DNA of 49,367 nt from an uncultured Corynebacterium sp. GTDB lineage: Bacteria; Actinomycetota; Actinomycetes; Mycobacteriales; Mycobacteriaceae. Every line of letters begins with the position of its first letter. The stretch's first letter is position 1. The DNA lies in assembly GCF_946222835.1 (NCBI RefSeq), contig NZ_CAMIHD010000014.1, positions 1-49,367 of the forward strand, given 5' to 3'. The notes below the pieces were generated by a model. It worked only from the letters and a program-made list of their open reading frames with translations, did not search any database and was not told the origin of the DNA. This document shows positions 15,788 to 23,992 of the stretch, piece by piece. The translations under genes and the position numbers were made by a program.

Positions 15788-15804
15788 TGTTATCGTATCG
15801 TTAT
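15788..15804. promoter_or_regulatory. Direct repeat, period 11, upstream of rpf2 (possible MtrA site)
   Basis: TGTTAT (15788-15793) recurs as CGTTAT (15799-15804) with a 5-nt spacer, the same geometry as the repeat before betP. rpf2 is repressed by MtrA in C. glutamicum (recalled). The site sits just upstream of the promoter, a repressing position. Confidence 0.35.
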
Positions 15805-15829
15805 TAAACGTTCGTTTAGGTTTTAGTAT
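15805..15829 (+). promoter_or_regulatory. rpf2 promoter with palindrome
   Basis: TAAACG (15805-15810) and CGTTTA (15813-15818) form a perfect palindrome with a 2-nt centre. TAGTAT (15824-15829) is a likely -10, which gives a leader of about 117 nt that contains a GC-rich hairpin (15838-15854). The whole 285-nt gap 15668-15952 is thus regulatory DNA. Confidence 0.4.
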
Positions 15830-15952
15830 CCCGCAGCGCCGCCTTTGGTGCGGCAGCAGCGGATCTGAGCACAGCAATTGCCTGCGAGGACAACTTTGCT
15901 GGCCTAAACTCTTGTAATTGTTGAAACCTGCACTACCGGAGATTAATCCAGC

Positions 15953-17134
15953 ATGTCACCTCATCAGATCAAGCGCATCAATAACTCCCGCTCGCTGCCA
16001 CTGCGCCTGGCAACGGGTGGCGTACTGGGCACCCTGGCCGTTGGCGGTGTGGTTGCCGTAGCGTCACAAAAGGATGTCACCGTGGACATCAACGGCGACA
16101 AGGTGGAGCTGGCTACTTTTGCTAAGGACGTCGACGGTGCGCTGGAAGCAGCTGGCGTCCAGGTAGGGGAGGAAGACATTGTCTACCCCGCCCCGTCTGA
16201 ATCCGTGGGCGATGGCGATGAGATTTCCGTGCGTACCGCTAAGCCGGTGGCTGTGACTATCGATGGCGTGCAGCAACAGCTGTCCACCACCGATCTCACC
16301 GTCTCTGACCTATTGGGCAACCTAAGTGGGGTGGCCAAGGGCGCTTCTATTAAGTCAGGCGACTCTGACGTGGACGAGGATGCCCAGCTGGAAGAGGGCA
16401 TGGACCTTGAGGTTGTCTCCCCGAAGATCGTCAAGATTAATGACGGTGGCAAGGTTACCTACACCAAGATTGCTGCCAAGACCGTCGAGGACGTTCTTAA
16501 GGCTCGCAATATTGACGTTGACGATGATGATCGAGTCTTCCCATCCAAGGACACCAAGGTTACCGACGGTATGTCCATCAAGGTAGATCAGGTTTCTACC
16601 ACCGTATATGACTCGGAAGAAGAGTTTGATGCCGAGCCAAACTTCGTCGATGACCCAGAGCTTGAAGAGGGCACCGAGGAGGTCCGCGAGGAAGGCGTTA
16701 AGGGCAAGCGCGTTATTACCCACAAGCTGGTAATGAAGGACGGCGCCAAGGAATCTAATGACGTCATCAAGGAAAAGGTGACCGTAGAGCCTAAGGCTGC
16801 CACCATCGCCCGCGGCACCAAGAAGGCCGAGGAAGCTAAGCCGGAGGAGGGCGGCAACACCGGTGCTGCTGCTCCGGCAGTCGCCGATGGTTCCGTCTGG
16901 GATTCCATTGCACAGTGTGAGGCCACCGGCAATTGGTCTATCAATACCGGCAATGGTTTCTCCGGCGGCCTGCAGTTCACCCCATCGACTTGGGCCGCAT
17001 TCGGTGGCACCGAGTACGCACCGGAAGCATGGCAGGCTTCCCGCGAGCAGCAGATTGCCGTAGCGGAAAAGGTGCAGGCCGCGCAGGGTTGGGGCGCTTG
17101 GCCAGCATGTACTTCCAAGCTGGGCCTGCGCTAA
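15953..17134 (+). CDS. rpf2: Resuscitation-promoting factor Rpf2 (RpfB-type)
   Basis: Rpf2 is a secreted muralytic enzyme that cleaves peptidoglycan glycan strands and promotes growth resumption. Order in the 393 residues: a basic start and membrane/signal segment (about 18-42), three DUF348 repeats (about 43-210, e.g. VTVDINGDKVELATFAKDVD), a G5 domain (about 215-290), an Ala/Glu-rich linker, and the Rpf lysozyme-like domain (about 313-393). The Rpf domain has the catalytic Glu in AQCEATGNW and paired Cys. This is the RpfB layout of M. tuberculosis. ATG at 15953 has GGAG about 12 nt upstream. A terminator follows it, so unlike the mycobacterial case it is probably not cotranscribed with rsmA. 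Confidence 0.95.
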   Translation: MSPHQIKRINNSRSLPLRLATGGVLGTLAVGGVVAVASQKDVTVDINGDKVELATFAKDVDGALEAAGVQVGEEDIVYPAPSESVGDGDEISVRTAKPVAVTIDGVQQQLSTTDLTVSDLLGNLSGVAKGASIKSGDSDVDEDAQLEEGMDLEVVSPKIVKINDGGKVTYTKIAAKTVEDVLKARNIDVDDDDRVFPSKDTKVTDGMSIKVDQVSTTVYDSEEEFDAEPNFVDDPELEEGTEEVREEGVKGKRVITHKLVMKDGAKESNDVIKEKVTVEPKAATIARGTKKAEEAKPEEGGNTGAAAPAVADGSVWDSIAQCEATGNWSINTGNGFSGGLQFTPSTWAAFGGTEYAPEAWQASREQQIAVAEKVQAAQGWGAWPACTSKLGLR

Positions 17135-17150
17135 ACTGAAGCGCCTTATC

Positions 17151-17182
17151 GCCGCGCGCCACACTGTGGTGTGCGGCTTTTT
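17151..17182 (+). terminator. Rho-independent terminator of rpf2
   Basis: A 12-bp stem (17151-17162 with 17166-17177, two G-U pairs), a 3-nt loop and five T form a compact intrinsic terminator 16 nt after the rpf2 stop. Confidence 0.85.
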
Positions 17183-17194
17183 CATCTTTTCTAC

Positions 17195-17200
17195 TAAATT
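17195..17200 (+). promoter_or_regulatory. -10 TAAATT, leaderless promoter of rsmA-ispE
   Basis: TAAATT is followed by 7 nt and ATG at 17208. With the terminator just before it, it makes rsmA-ispE a unit separate from rpf2. Confidence 0.5.
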
Positions 17201-17207
17201 AGAGGGC

Positions 17208-18068
17208 ATGACTGATTCCACCGGCGCCGCGCTTTTGGGCCCTGTAGAGATCCGCGCCCTCGCGGAGAAGCTCGACATTGTGCCCACGAAGAAGCTGGGG
17301 CAGAACTTTCTGCACGATCCGAATACCATCCGGCGCATCGTCGCTGCGGCTGAGCTGGATCCCGCAGATCGCGTACTCGAGGTAGGCCCAGGACTGGGTT
17401 CGCTGACCCTTGGCCTGGTCGAAGCCGTGGGTGAGGTTACCGCGGTAGAAATCGATTCGCGCCTAGCCGCGCAACTGCCCGATACCGTGGCCGAGCGGGC
17501 ACCTAGGCATGCCCAGCGCCTACGGGTGGTGGAAAAGGATGCACTGCGGGTGACAAAAACTGATGTCACAGAGCCGACCGCTCTGGTGGCCAACTTGCCT
17601 TATAACGTCGCCGTCCCGGTGCTGCTGCACCTATTGGAGACTTTCCCTTCCATTCGCCGCGTGCTGGTTATGGTCCAGCTAGAGGTAGCGGATCGCCTCG
17701 CTGCAAAGCCGGGCAGCAAGGTCTACGGCGTGCCCTCGGTCAAGGCGAGCTTTTATGGCAAGGTCTCCAAGGCCGGCACGATTGGTAAGAATGTCTTTTG
17801 GCCGGCACCCAATATTGAATCCGGGCTGGTACGCATAGACGTCTTCGACTCTGCTCCTTGGCCCGTCACTGACGAGTCGCGTGCTAAGGTCTGGCCGGTT
17901 ATCGACGCCGCCTTTGCCCAACGCCGCAAGACTTTGCGCGCGGCATTATCGGGTCACTTTGGTTCGGGAGCCGACGCCGAGGAGGCGCTGCGAGCGGTAG
18001 ACATTGATCCGAAGCAGCGCGGCGAAAAGCTTAGCGTAGAAGACTTTGTACGATTGGCAGGAATCTAA
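17208..18068 (+). CDS. rsmA: 16S rRNA dimethyladenosine transferase
   Basis: RsmA (KsgA) dimethylates A1518 and A1519 of 16S rRNA. The 286-residue product has the N-terminal PTKKLGQNFLHDPN, the SAM loop VLEVGPGLGSLTLGL, the acidic VEIDSRL, the catalytic NLPYNVAVPVL near residue 130, and the C-terminal FAQRRKTLRAAL. The start at 17208 yields MTDSTGAALLGPVEI. Its stop overlaps the ispE start as TAATG, so translation is coupled. Confidence 0.95.
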   Translation: MTDSTGAALLGPVEIRALAEKLDIVPTKKLGQNFLHDPNTIRRIVAAAELDPADRVLEVGPGLGSLTLGLVEAVGEVTAVEIDSRLAAQLPDTVAERAPRHAQRLRVVEKDALRVTKTDVTEPTALVANLPYNVAVPVLLHLLETFPSIRRVLVMVQLEVADRLAAKPGSKVYGVPSVKASFYGKVSKAGTIGKNVFWPAPNIESGLVRIDVFDSAPWPVTDESRAKVWPVIDAAFAQRRKTLRAALSGHFGSGADAEEALRAVDIDPKQRGEKLSVEDFVRLAGI

Positions 18069-19048
18069 TGACCGCCCCCATCGATAACGAACCATTCGTC
18101 TACACGGCTCGGGCTCACTCCAAGATCAATATTCACCTTGGCGTGGATGAGCCACGCGAGGATGGCTTTCATGAGCTCGCCAGCGTCTTTCAGTCTTTGG
18201 AATTGCACGACGCCGTGACATTGACGGACCTGGGCAACCTCGAGGTGGATAAGCCACGCATTCAAGGATTAACGGTCACCGGCCCTCACGCACAAGGTGT
18301 GCCGGAAGACTATACGAACTTGGCGTGGACCGCGGTAAACCGCATTATGCAGTACTTGTACACCACCCATGGACCGAAGGCGTTGCCGGAGGTGGCGCTG
18401 GAAATCCATAAGGCCATCCCTACCGCTGGTGGCATGGCGGGTGGATCGGCGGATGCCGCAGCCGCGCTGCGATTGGCCGAACGCTGCTACGGCGGCTATT
18501 ACGGCATCGATTCGGTGGGGGAGCCAATCCTAGACGCGCTGGGTGCGGCATTGGGCTCGGATGTTCCCTTCACCTTGCTGGGAGGCACCGCGCTCGGCAC
18601 GGGGCGCGGCGAGCAGCTGACCCCGATGATGGCGCGCGGTATCTACCATTGGGCGCTCATCGCTTCGGACCGTGGACTTTCTACCCCGCAGGTCTTTCAT
18701 AAGTTCGATGAGATGCGGGAAAAGGGCCGCGGCGGTGAGCCACACATGGACACCTCAGCGGTATCGCAGGCGCTCATCTCGGGCGATCCGCACCGAGTGG
18801 CGCAGCACCTCCACAATGACCTCCAGCCGGCAGCGCTGTCGTTGCGCCCAGACCTGCGCAAGACCCTGGAGGCCGGTGTGGCCGCCGGAGCCCTCGCGGG
18901 CATTGTCTCCGGCAGCGGGCCGACCTGTGCCTTCCTGTGTGCTGGAGCAGCGGAAGCTCGGGAAGTGGTGGCCCAAGTGACGGTGGAGATTCCCGGCACC
19001 AAGGGAGTGGCTACCCAGGGGCCAGCTGATGGCGCCGTGGTGCTGTAG
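18068..19048 (+). CDS. ispE: 4-diphosphocytidyl-2-C-methyl-D-erythritol kinase
   Basis: IspE phosphorylates CDP-ME in the MEP isoprenoid pathway, which supplies polyprenyl carriers and menaquinone. The 326-residue GHMP kinase shows ARAHSKINIHLGV at the N-terminus, IPTAGGMAGGSADAAAALRL as the ATP-binding loop near 117-136, DVPFTLLGGTALGTGRGE, and the GHMP motif 3 in GIVSGSGPTCAFL. It overlaps rsmA by 1 nt. Its TAG directly abuts the stop of the convergent lipoprotein gene, with no intergenic base. Confidence 0.95.
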   Translation: MTAPIDNEPFVYTARAHSKINIHLGVDEPREDGFHELASVFQSLELHDAVTLTDLGNLEVDKPRIQGLTVTGPHAQGVPEDYTNLAWTAVNRIMQYLYTTHGPKALPEVALEIHKAIPTAGGMAGGSADAAAALRLAERCYGGYYGIDSVGEPILDALGAALGSDVPFTLLGGTALGTGRGEQLTPMMARGIYHWALIASDRGLSTPQVFHKFDEMREKGRGGEPHMDTSAVSQALISGDPHRVAQHLHNDLQPAALSLRPDLRKTLEAGVAAGALAGIVSGSGPTCAFLCAGAAEAREVVAQVTVEIPGTKGVATQGPADGAVVL

Positions 19049-20386
19049 TTAGAGCACCGTCATCTCGGTGGGCTCGATGTCGAGATCGAAGCGGTTGACT
19101 TCCTTTTCCTGGAGGAGGTCGATCACCACGAGTTGCTTCTTTTGCGCGTCAGTAATGAACGCATAGCCATCAGCAGCCTGCAGGATGGGGCCCGGCTGCT
19201 GCCATTCCTTGTTTTCCTTCCACCGGGAGATGGCATCAATCTGCTTGGTGATTTCACCGGAATCTGGGTCGATGACGTTGAGTTTGCCGTCGGTGGTCAG
19301 CACAAGTGCCTCGCCCAGCGGGCCGCGGGCCAGGGAGCGGAACCAATAAGAAGCATCGAGGTCTACCTTCTTGGACGAAAAATCCTTGGTATCTACCAAG
19401 GATACAGAGGTAGGTCGCTCGAGCTCTGCGTCCTTGTCAGTTTTATTATCGGCCAGAATGATATCGGATTCTTCCGAACCGGCGGCATTTCCGGAGCGCT
19501 GGTAGCCTCCTGCACCGGCATAAGCAGAGGCGTCTACCTTGTGGAACTCCTTGCCATTAAAGACCACCGGGCCGTCCTCGCAGCCAAAGAAAATATTGCC
19601 GTTTCCAGCGGCAGCCTCGCCGTGGACGCCAGGGCATTTGGTGGTCTCAGTAAGAACTTTGCCCTCCTTATCCAGATGCTGGATGGTGTGGCGCTCGTCC
19701 TCGGTGCCCTTAGTGATGACTACCGAGCCATCCTTCAGCGGTACGGCCACGCCGTGGTGCGCTTCCCCCGTATCAACGGTATTGACTGGCTGTGCGTCCT
19801 TTTTGCCAATGTCTTCGGTTTTATAAATTTTTGCTACGCCATCACCATCAGAAAATAGTGCGGTAAAGCCGTCGTGGTGGACCACGTGGCCGGCATGCGG
19901 TGCCTTAATGGGGGCGTCGCCAAGCGCGGGCTCTGCGGTGTAGTAGTGGTTGTGATCGCCATGGCCCTTGGTAATGCGCCCAGTGTCGTAGGTGAGGAAG
20001 CTATCGCCCTTAGTGACCATGACGTGGCGGTTATCGCCGGCATCGCTGAGGCGAAGGAAGGCATTCATCTTATCCTCGCCGATTACTTTGCCCGTTTTGG
20101 CGTCATAGGCGGTCAGACCATCCGCATGGGAGATAACGATGCGGGTGGGAAGCTGGGCTACCTCGGTCTCGCCCTCTTCGGCTTCAAAGCCTTCATGTGA
20201 GTGTCCGGCGTGGTCATGCCCGTGATCATGCTCATGGTCGTGTTCATGGGCATGCTCGGCCTCACTATGTGCGTGGTCGTGGGAGTGCAGTGAGTCCTTT
20301 TCTTCCTCGGTGGGGGCGGAGCAGGAAGCGATGGCTATCGCCGCAGTGGAAAGCACGGCGCAGAGAGAAAGTGTGTAGCGTTTCAT
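19049..20386 (-). CDS. His-rich lipoprotein, AztD-like zinc-binding beta-propeller
   Basis: The 445-residue product begins with a lipoprotein signal peptide (lipobox-like IASC, Cys near residue 21). A His/Asp/Glu-rich stretch (about 34-70) with many HxH and HDH repeats follows, then a repeat-rich domain with the spacing of a beta-propeller (LTAYDAKTGKVIGEDK, FLTYDTGRITKGHGDHNHYY, later LNVIDPDSGEITKQID). This resembles AztD, a periplasmic zinc chaperone that loads an ABC binding protein, although no ABC importer lies beside it. I infer a cell-surface zinc (or related metal) binder. ATG at 20386 is preceded by TACTCT at 8 nt. Confidence 0.75.
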   Translation of the reverse strand: MKRYTLSLCAVLSTAAIAIASCSAPTEEEKDSLHSHDHAHSEAEHAHEHDHEHDHGHDHAGHSHEGFEAEEGETEVAQLPTRIVISHADGLTAYDAKTGKVIGEDKMNAFLRLSDAGDNRHVMVTKGDSFLTYDTGRITKGHGDHNHYYTAEPALGDAPIKAPHAGHVVHHDGFTALFSDGDGVAKIYKTEDIGKKDAQPVNTVDTGEAHHGVAVPLKDGSVVITKGTEDERHTIQHLDKEGKVLTETTKCPGVHGEAAAGNGNIFFGCEDGPVVFNGKEFHKVDASAYAGAGGYQRSGNAAGSEESDIILADNKTDKDAELERPTSVSLVDTKDFSSKKVDLDASYWFRSLARGPLGEALVLTTDGKLNVIDPDSGEITKQIDAISRWKENKEWQQPGPILQAADGYAFITDAQKKQLVVIDLLQEKEVNRFDLDIEPTEMTVL

Positions 20387-20394
20387 ACATTGGC

Positions 20395-20423
20395 AGAGTA
20401 TTGGACTTGAAAATCAATGGCAA
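20395..20423 (-). promoter_or_regulatory. Promoter of the AztD-like gene
   Basis: On the minus strand TTGCCA (20423-20418), a 17-nt spacer and TACTCT (20400-20395) form a good promoter. The ATG follows 8 nt later. The spacer holds TTGATTTTCAA, which resembles half a Zur box; the other half is poor. Confidence 0.5.
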
Positions 20424-20465
20424 TAGTTAAGAGAAATGCGGGGGTACAGGCAGGGAGGTATTAAG

Positions 20466-20495
20466 ATGGACACTCGTTATGGCAAACCTGATTAA
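20466..20495 (+). CDS. Putative 9-codon leader peptide overlapping ABC-F start
   Basis: ATG at 20466 follows GGGAGG (20453-20458) by 7 nt, the best ribosome-binding site nearby. It encodes MDTRYGKPD and stops at 20493-20495, 14 nt inside the ABC-F gene in another frame. The ABC-F ATG at 20479 lacks its own Shine-Dalgarno at normal distance. Translated leaders control some ABC-F genes, so this could regulate. Alternatively TAAGAT (20462-20467) is a -10 and this stretch is not transcribed. Confidence 0.3.
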   Translation: MDTRYGKPD

Positions 20496-22287
20496 CCTCG
20501 AGCAAGTCAGCAAAACTTATGGACTAAAAACCCTTTTAGACGGGGTGTCCCTAGGTGTGCAAAGCGGCGATCGCATCGGCATCGTCGGCGTTAATGGCGG
20601 CGGAAAAACCACCCTGCTGGAGGTGCTTACCGGCATCGAACCGCCCGATGCTGGCCGTGTATCTCATACTTCGGACCTGCGCATGGCGGTGGTTACCCAG
20701 CGCTTCGACCTCCCCGATGAGCTAACCATCGCCCAAGTCATTATCGAGCCCCTAGAACTGGAGACCTATGAGTGGGCATCCAATGCCAAGGTGCGCGATG
20801 TCTTGGGTGGCCTCGGCATTGTGGATCTTGGGCTAGACACCCCAGTAGGTTCGCTTTCTGGTGGCGAGCGCCGCCGCGTGAACCTCGCCGCGGCGCTGGT
20901 GCAGGATCTGGACCTCGTGGTGCTCGATGAGCCCACCAACCACCTCGATGTGGAGGGCGTGCAGTGGCTCGCAGATCACCTGCTCAAGCGCAACCTAGCC
21001 GTGGTCGTGGTCACCCACGATCGCTGGTTTCTCGATACCGTGGCCACGTGGACCTGGGAAGTCCACGATGGCGTGGTTGATACCTACGAGGGCGGCTACA
21101 ACGATTGGACCTTCGCCCGCGCCGAGCGAGCCCGCCAGGCCGATGCCATGGAACAGCGACGCAAGAACCTCGCCCGCAAAGAGCTGGCATGGTTGCGTCG
21201 TGGCGCGCCCGCGCGTACCTCCAAACCGCGCTACCGGATTGAAGCTGCCGAGGCGCTCATCGCAGACGTGCCGGAGCCGCGCAATAAGGTCGAGCTCATG
21301 GCCTTTTCTAAGCAGCGCCAAGGCCGCGTGGTCATCGAGCTTGAGGATGCCACCGTGAAGTCCCCAGACGGCCGCACCTTGGCGGATCACCTCACCTGGC
21401 GCCTAGCCCCCGGCGAACGCATTGGTTTGGTGGGTGTTAATGGCTCCGGTAAGACCACGCTGCTGCGCACCCTGGCCGGCGAATACGAGCTGGCGGCCGG
21501 AAAGCGCATCGAGGGCCAAACCGTGCGCCTTGGCTGGTTGCGCCAAGAGCTCGATGACCTGGATCCGCAGCGTCGGCTTATCGACGCCGTCGAGGACGTG
21601 GCCACCTATGTCCAGCTCGGCAAAAAGGAACTTTCTGCCTCCCAACTTGCTGAGCGCCTAGGTTTTTCCGCCAAGCGCCAGCGCACCCCAGTGGGGGATC
21701 TCTCCGGCGGCGAGCGCCGCCGCTTGCAGCTCACCCGCGTACTGATGGCCGAGCCTAATGTGCTGTTGCTCGATGAGCCCACCAACGACCTTGACATCGA
21801 TACCCTGCAGGAACTGGAGTCTCTCCTTGACTCTTGGCCGGGCACGATGGTGGTCATCTCGCACGATCGCTACCTCATTGAGCGCATCGCGGACAATACC
21901 TATGCGCTCTTTGGAGATGGCAAACTCACCAACCTTCCCGGCGGCATTGATGAATACCTGCGCAAGCGTGCCGCACTCGAGGCGCAACACAACTCCGGCG
22001 TACTCAACCTGGGAGAGAAGAAAACAGACAAAGCTACGCCGAAGCCGGAAAAGAAACTCTCATCCCAGCAGGAGCGCGAAATCACTAAGAAGATGAACGC
22101 GCTGGAGCGCAAGATGCACAAGCTCGAGAAGGCGGCCGCGCAGATTAATGAGAAGATGGCGACTGCCGCGGAAAAGGTCGACACTCAAGCCTTGACCGAG
22201 CTAGACGGAGAACTCAAGGACAACCGTAGCGCCTACGAGGAACTGGAGATGGAATGGCTGGAGTTGGGGGAGAAGCTCGAAGGGTAG
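20479..22287 (+). CDS. ABC-F family ATPase (Uup-like)
   Basis: The 602-residue soluble protein has two ATPase domains and no membrane helices. Domain 1 has Walker A GVNGGGKTTL, signature LSGGERRRVN and Walker B VVLDEPTNHLD. Domain 2 has GVNGSGKTTL, LSGGERRRLQ and LLLDEPTNDLD. A linker lies between them, and a C-terminal charged coiled coil (about 525-602) is as in Uup. ABC-F proteins act on ribosomes or, for Uup, on branched DNA intermediates. The MANLINLEQVSKTYG start is typical of the family. The last 34 nt overlap the next gene. A drug-resistance role cannot be judged from sequence. Confidence 0.88.
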   Translation: MANLINLEQVSKTYGLKTLLDGVSLGVQSGDRIGIVGVNGGGKTTLLEVLTGIEPPDAGRVSHTSDLRMAVVTQRFDLPDELTIAQVIIEPLELETYEWASNAKVRDVLGGLGIVDLGLDTPVGSLSGGERRRVNLAAALVQDLDLVVLDEPTNHLDVEGVQWLADHLLKRNLAVVVVTHDRWFLDTVATWTWEVHDGVVDTYEGGYNDWTFARAERARQADAMEQRRKNLARKELAWLRRGAPARTSKPRYRIEAAEALIADVPEPRNKVELMAFSKQRQGRVVIELEDATVKSPDGRTLADHLTWRLAPGERIGLVGVNGSGKTTLLRTLAGEYELAAGKRIEGQTVRLGWLRQELDDLDPQRRLIDAVEDVATYVQLGKKELSASQLAERLGFSAKRQRTPVGDLSGGERRRLQLTRVLMAEPNVLLLDEPTNDLDIDTLQELESLLDSWPGTMVVISHDRYLIERIADNTYALFGDGKLTNLPGGIDEYLRKRAALEAQHNSGVLNLGEKKTDKATPKPEKKLSSQQEREITKKMNALERKMHKLEKAAAQINEKMATAAEKVDTQALTELDGELKDNRSAYEELEMEWLELGEKLEG

Positions 22288-23987
22288 AAGCCCGCATCGC
22301 CGATATCGCCGGCCACCTTGATCTGTGGGGCATTATCGGCGCAGCAGCCCTTTTTACCCTAGGCCTTACCCCATCCCTCCTGCCGCGGGACTGGCTCTAC
22401 CAGGGGCTGGTCTCCGGCATCGCCGCCGGACTTGGTTATACGCTGGGCATTGCCCTCAAGCACGTGTGGTACCGGCTCGTGGTGCGTTATGTAGCACCAC
22501 GGTATTCCTGGCTGGATGCCACCACCTGGCCGCCCCGGCGCTACCGCCTTGCTTCTCGCATCGCTACCGGAGTTTTTGTGCTGTGGATGGTGGGCTTTGC
22601 TGTCTTCGCCGTGCGTTGGCAGCGTCAACTTGCAGATGCCTTAGCTTCCCCGGCGCCGACCATTGCCAGCTATGTTCTTGTAGTTCCGCTCGCCCTTGCG
22701 GTTTTCACTGCCTTCTTGTTCATCTTGCGTGTCTTGCGCTTTTGTGTGCGTTGGCTCTCCAGCCACTTTCCTCACCGCTTCCGCGCTGCCTATCGCGTCG
22801 TGGGCGCGGTCCTCATCGTAGCTCTAGTGGGCACCTATACCGTGGAAAACCTCATCCCCGGCGCCATCGTGGGGGTGGGAGAGCGCATTTTTACCGCCCA
22901 AAACGCCGAGCCTGATCCCGCCACCCAGCGGCCCACCACCGCCGAACGCAGTGGCTCCCCGACGTCCCGTGTGGATTGGAACGGCGTGGGCCTGCAGGGC
23001 TCGCGTTTCCTTTCTTCCGGTGCGCACCGCGCGGAATTGGAGAAGGTGACCGGAAAGCCCGCCAAAGAACCCATCCGCGCCTATGCCGGCCTGGGCAATC
23101 GTGACTCCAATGAGGAGCGAGCGCAGCTGCTTATCGACGAACTAGAGCGCACCCACGCCCAAGACCGCAAAGCCCTGCTTCTCATTATGACCACCGGTAC
23201 GGGCTGGGTGTCTTCTTATTCTGCCCAAGCCTTCGAACTCCTCTACGGCGGCGATACCGCCATTGCGGCCGCCCAATACTCCGCTATGCCTTCTGCACTG
23301 CACTTTCTATCAGGCGGCGCCCAGGTAGAGCGCGCCGGGGAAGAATTCATCAATCCTATTGTGGACTGGTGGAACGGGTTGCCGGAGGACAAGCGCCCGA
23401 AGCTCTACCTTTATGGTGAATCCTTGGGCACCACCGGCATTGAAGCGGCTTTTTCTGGGGTGCGCGACATTGCCAACTCCGTCGACGGCATTCTGCTGAC
23501 CGGACCGCCGCACTTTAACCGCTTGCGCACCCAATTTGTAGAGCGCCGCGACCCCGGATCCTCTGAGATCTCCCCCGAATATGCCGGGGGCCTCGTGGTG
23601 CGCTTTGCCAATGATGATGCACAGGTGCGCCAGTGGGGTACGGTACCGGAACAAGAGTGGGGGCGCACCCGCATGCTCTATATTCAGCACCCTTCGGACC
23701 CCGTGGCTTGGTGGTCGCCTCAGATGGCCTTCACAGAACCGGATTGGATGCGTGAGCGGACACCGTACTCTGCCGAACGCGTAATGCGATGGATGCCCAT
23801 CATCTCTTCCCTGCAGGTCGCCGCCGATCTGCCCGGCGCAAAGGACGTTTCCGATGGACACGGACATAATTACGGGGCTTCGGTGCTCGACGGCTTCGCC
23901 GCCATCGCCGGGCCAGACGTGGCAGGAGACATCGATCCCGATGAGCTACAGCGCGAATTTGCCGCACTCGACGTCGGCGTTTACTAG
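22254..23987 (+). CDS. Membrane-anchored alpha/beta hydrolase (Abhydrolase_9 type)
   Basis: The 577-residue protein has four to five N-terminal membrane helices (about residues 24-205) and a C-terminal alpha/beta-hydrolase domain. The nucleophile elbow is YGESLGTTG (Ser near 386), HPSDPVAWW may supply the acid, and GHGHNYG near the end the His. This matches the actinobacterial two-part family (Abhydrolase_9_N plus Abhydrolase_9); the substrate is unknown. ATG at 22254 has GGAG about 9 nt upstream and lies 34 nt inside the ABC-F gene, so the two are cotranscribed. A lipid or cell-wall ester substrate is a guess from membrane location. Confidence 0.82.
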   Translation: MAGVGGEARRVEARIADIAGHLDLWGIIGAAALFTLGLTPSLLPRDWLYQGLVSGIAAGLGYTLGIALKHVWYRLVVRYVAPRYSWLDATTWPPRRYRLASRIATGVFVLWMVGFAVFAVRWQRQLADALASPAPTIASYVLVVPLALAVFTAFLFILRVLRFCVRWLSSHFPHRFRAAYRVVGAVLIVALVGTYTVENLIPGAIVGVGERIFTAQNAEPDPATQRPTTAERSGSPTSRVDWNGVGLQGSRFLSSGAHRAELEKVTGKPAKEPIRAYAGLGNRDSNEERAQLLIDELERTHAQDRKALLLIMTTGTGWVSSYSAQAFELLYGGDTAIAAAQYSAMPSALHFLSGGAQVERAGEEFINPIVDWWNGLPEDKRPKLYLYGESLGTTGIEAAFSGVRDIANSVDGILLTGPPHFNRLRTQFVERRDPGSSEISPEYAGGLVVRFANDDAQVRQWGTVPEQEWGRTRMLYIQHPSDPVAWWSPQMAFTEPDWMRERTPYSAERVMRWMPIISSLQVAADLPGAKDVSDGHGHNYGASVLDGFAAIAGPDVAGDIDPDELQREFAALDVGVY

Positions 23988-23992
23988 GTCAT

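Noticed and set aside
15838..15854. Riboswitch in the rpf2 leader
   Set aside because: One short GC hairpin is present, but no conserved aptamer motif (such as the c-di-AMP ydaO pattern) could be recognised.
16355..17593. 412-codon minus-strand frame across rpf2 and rsmA
   Set aside because: It runs through two well-supported genes, crosses a terminator and matches no family.
20401..20423. Full Zur box at the AztD-like promoter
   Set aside because: Only one half (TTGATTTTCAA region) resembles the motif; the other half does not, so it is kept only as a weak hint.
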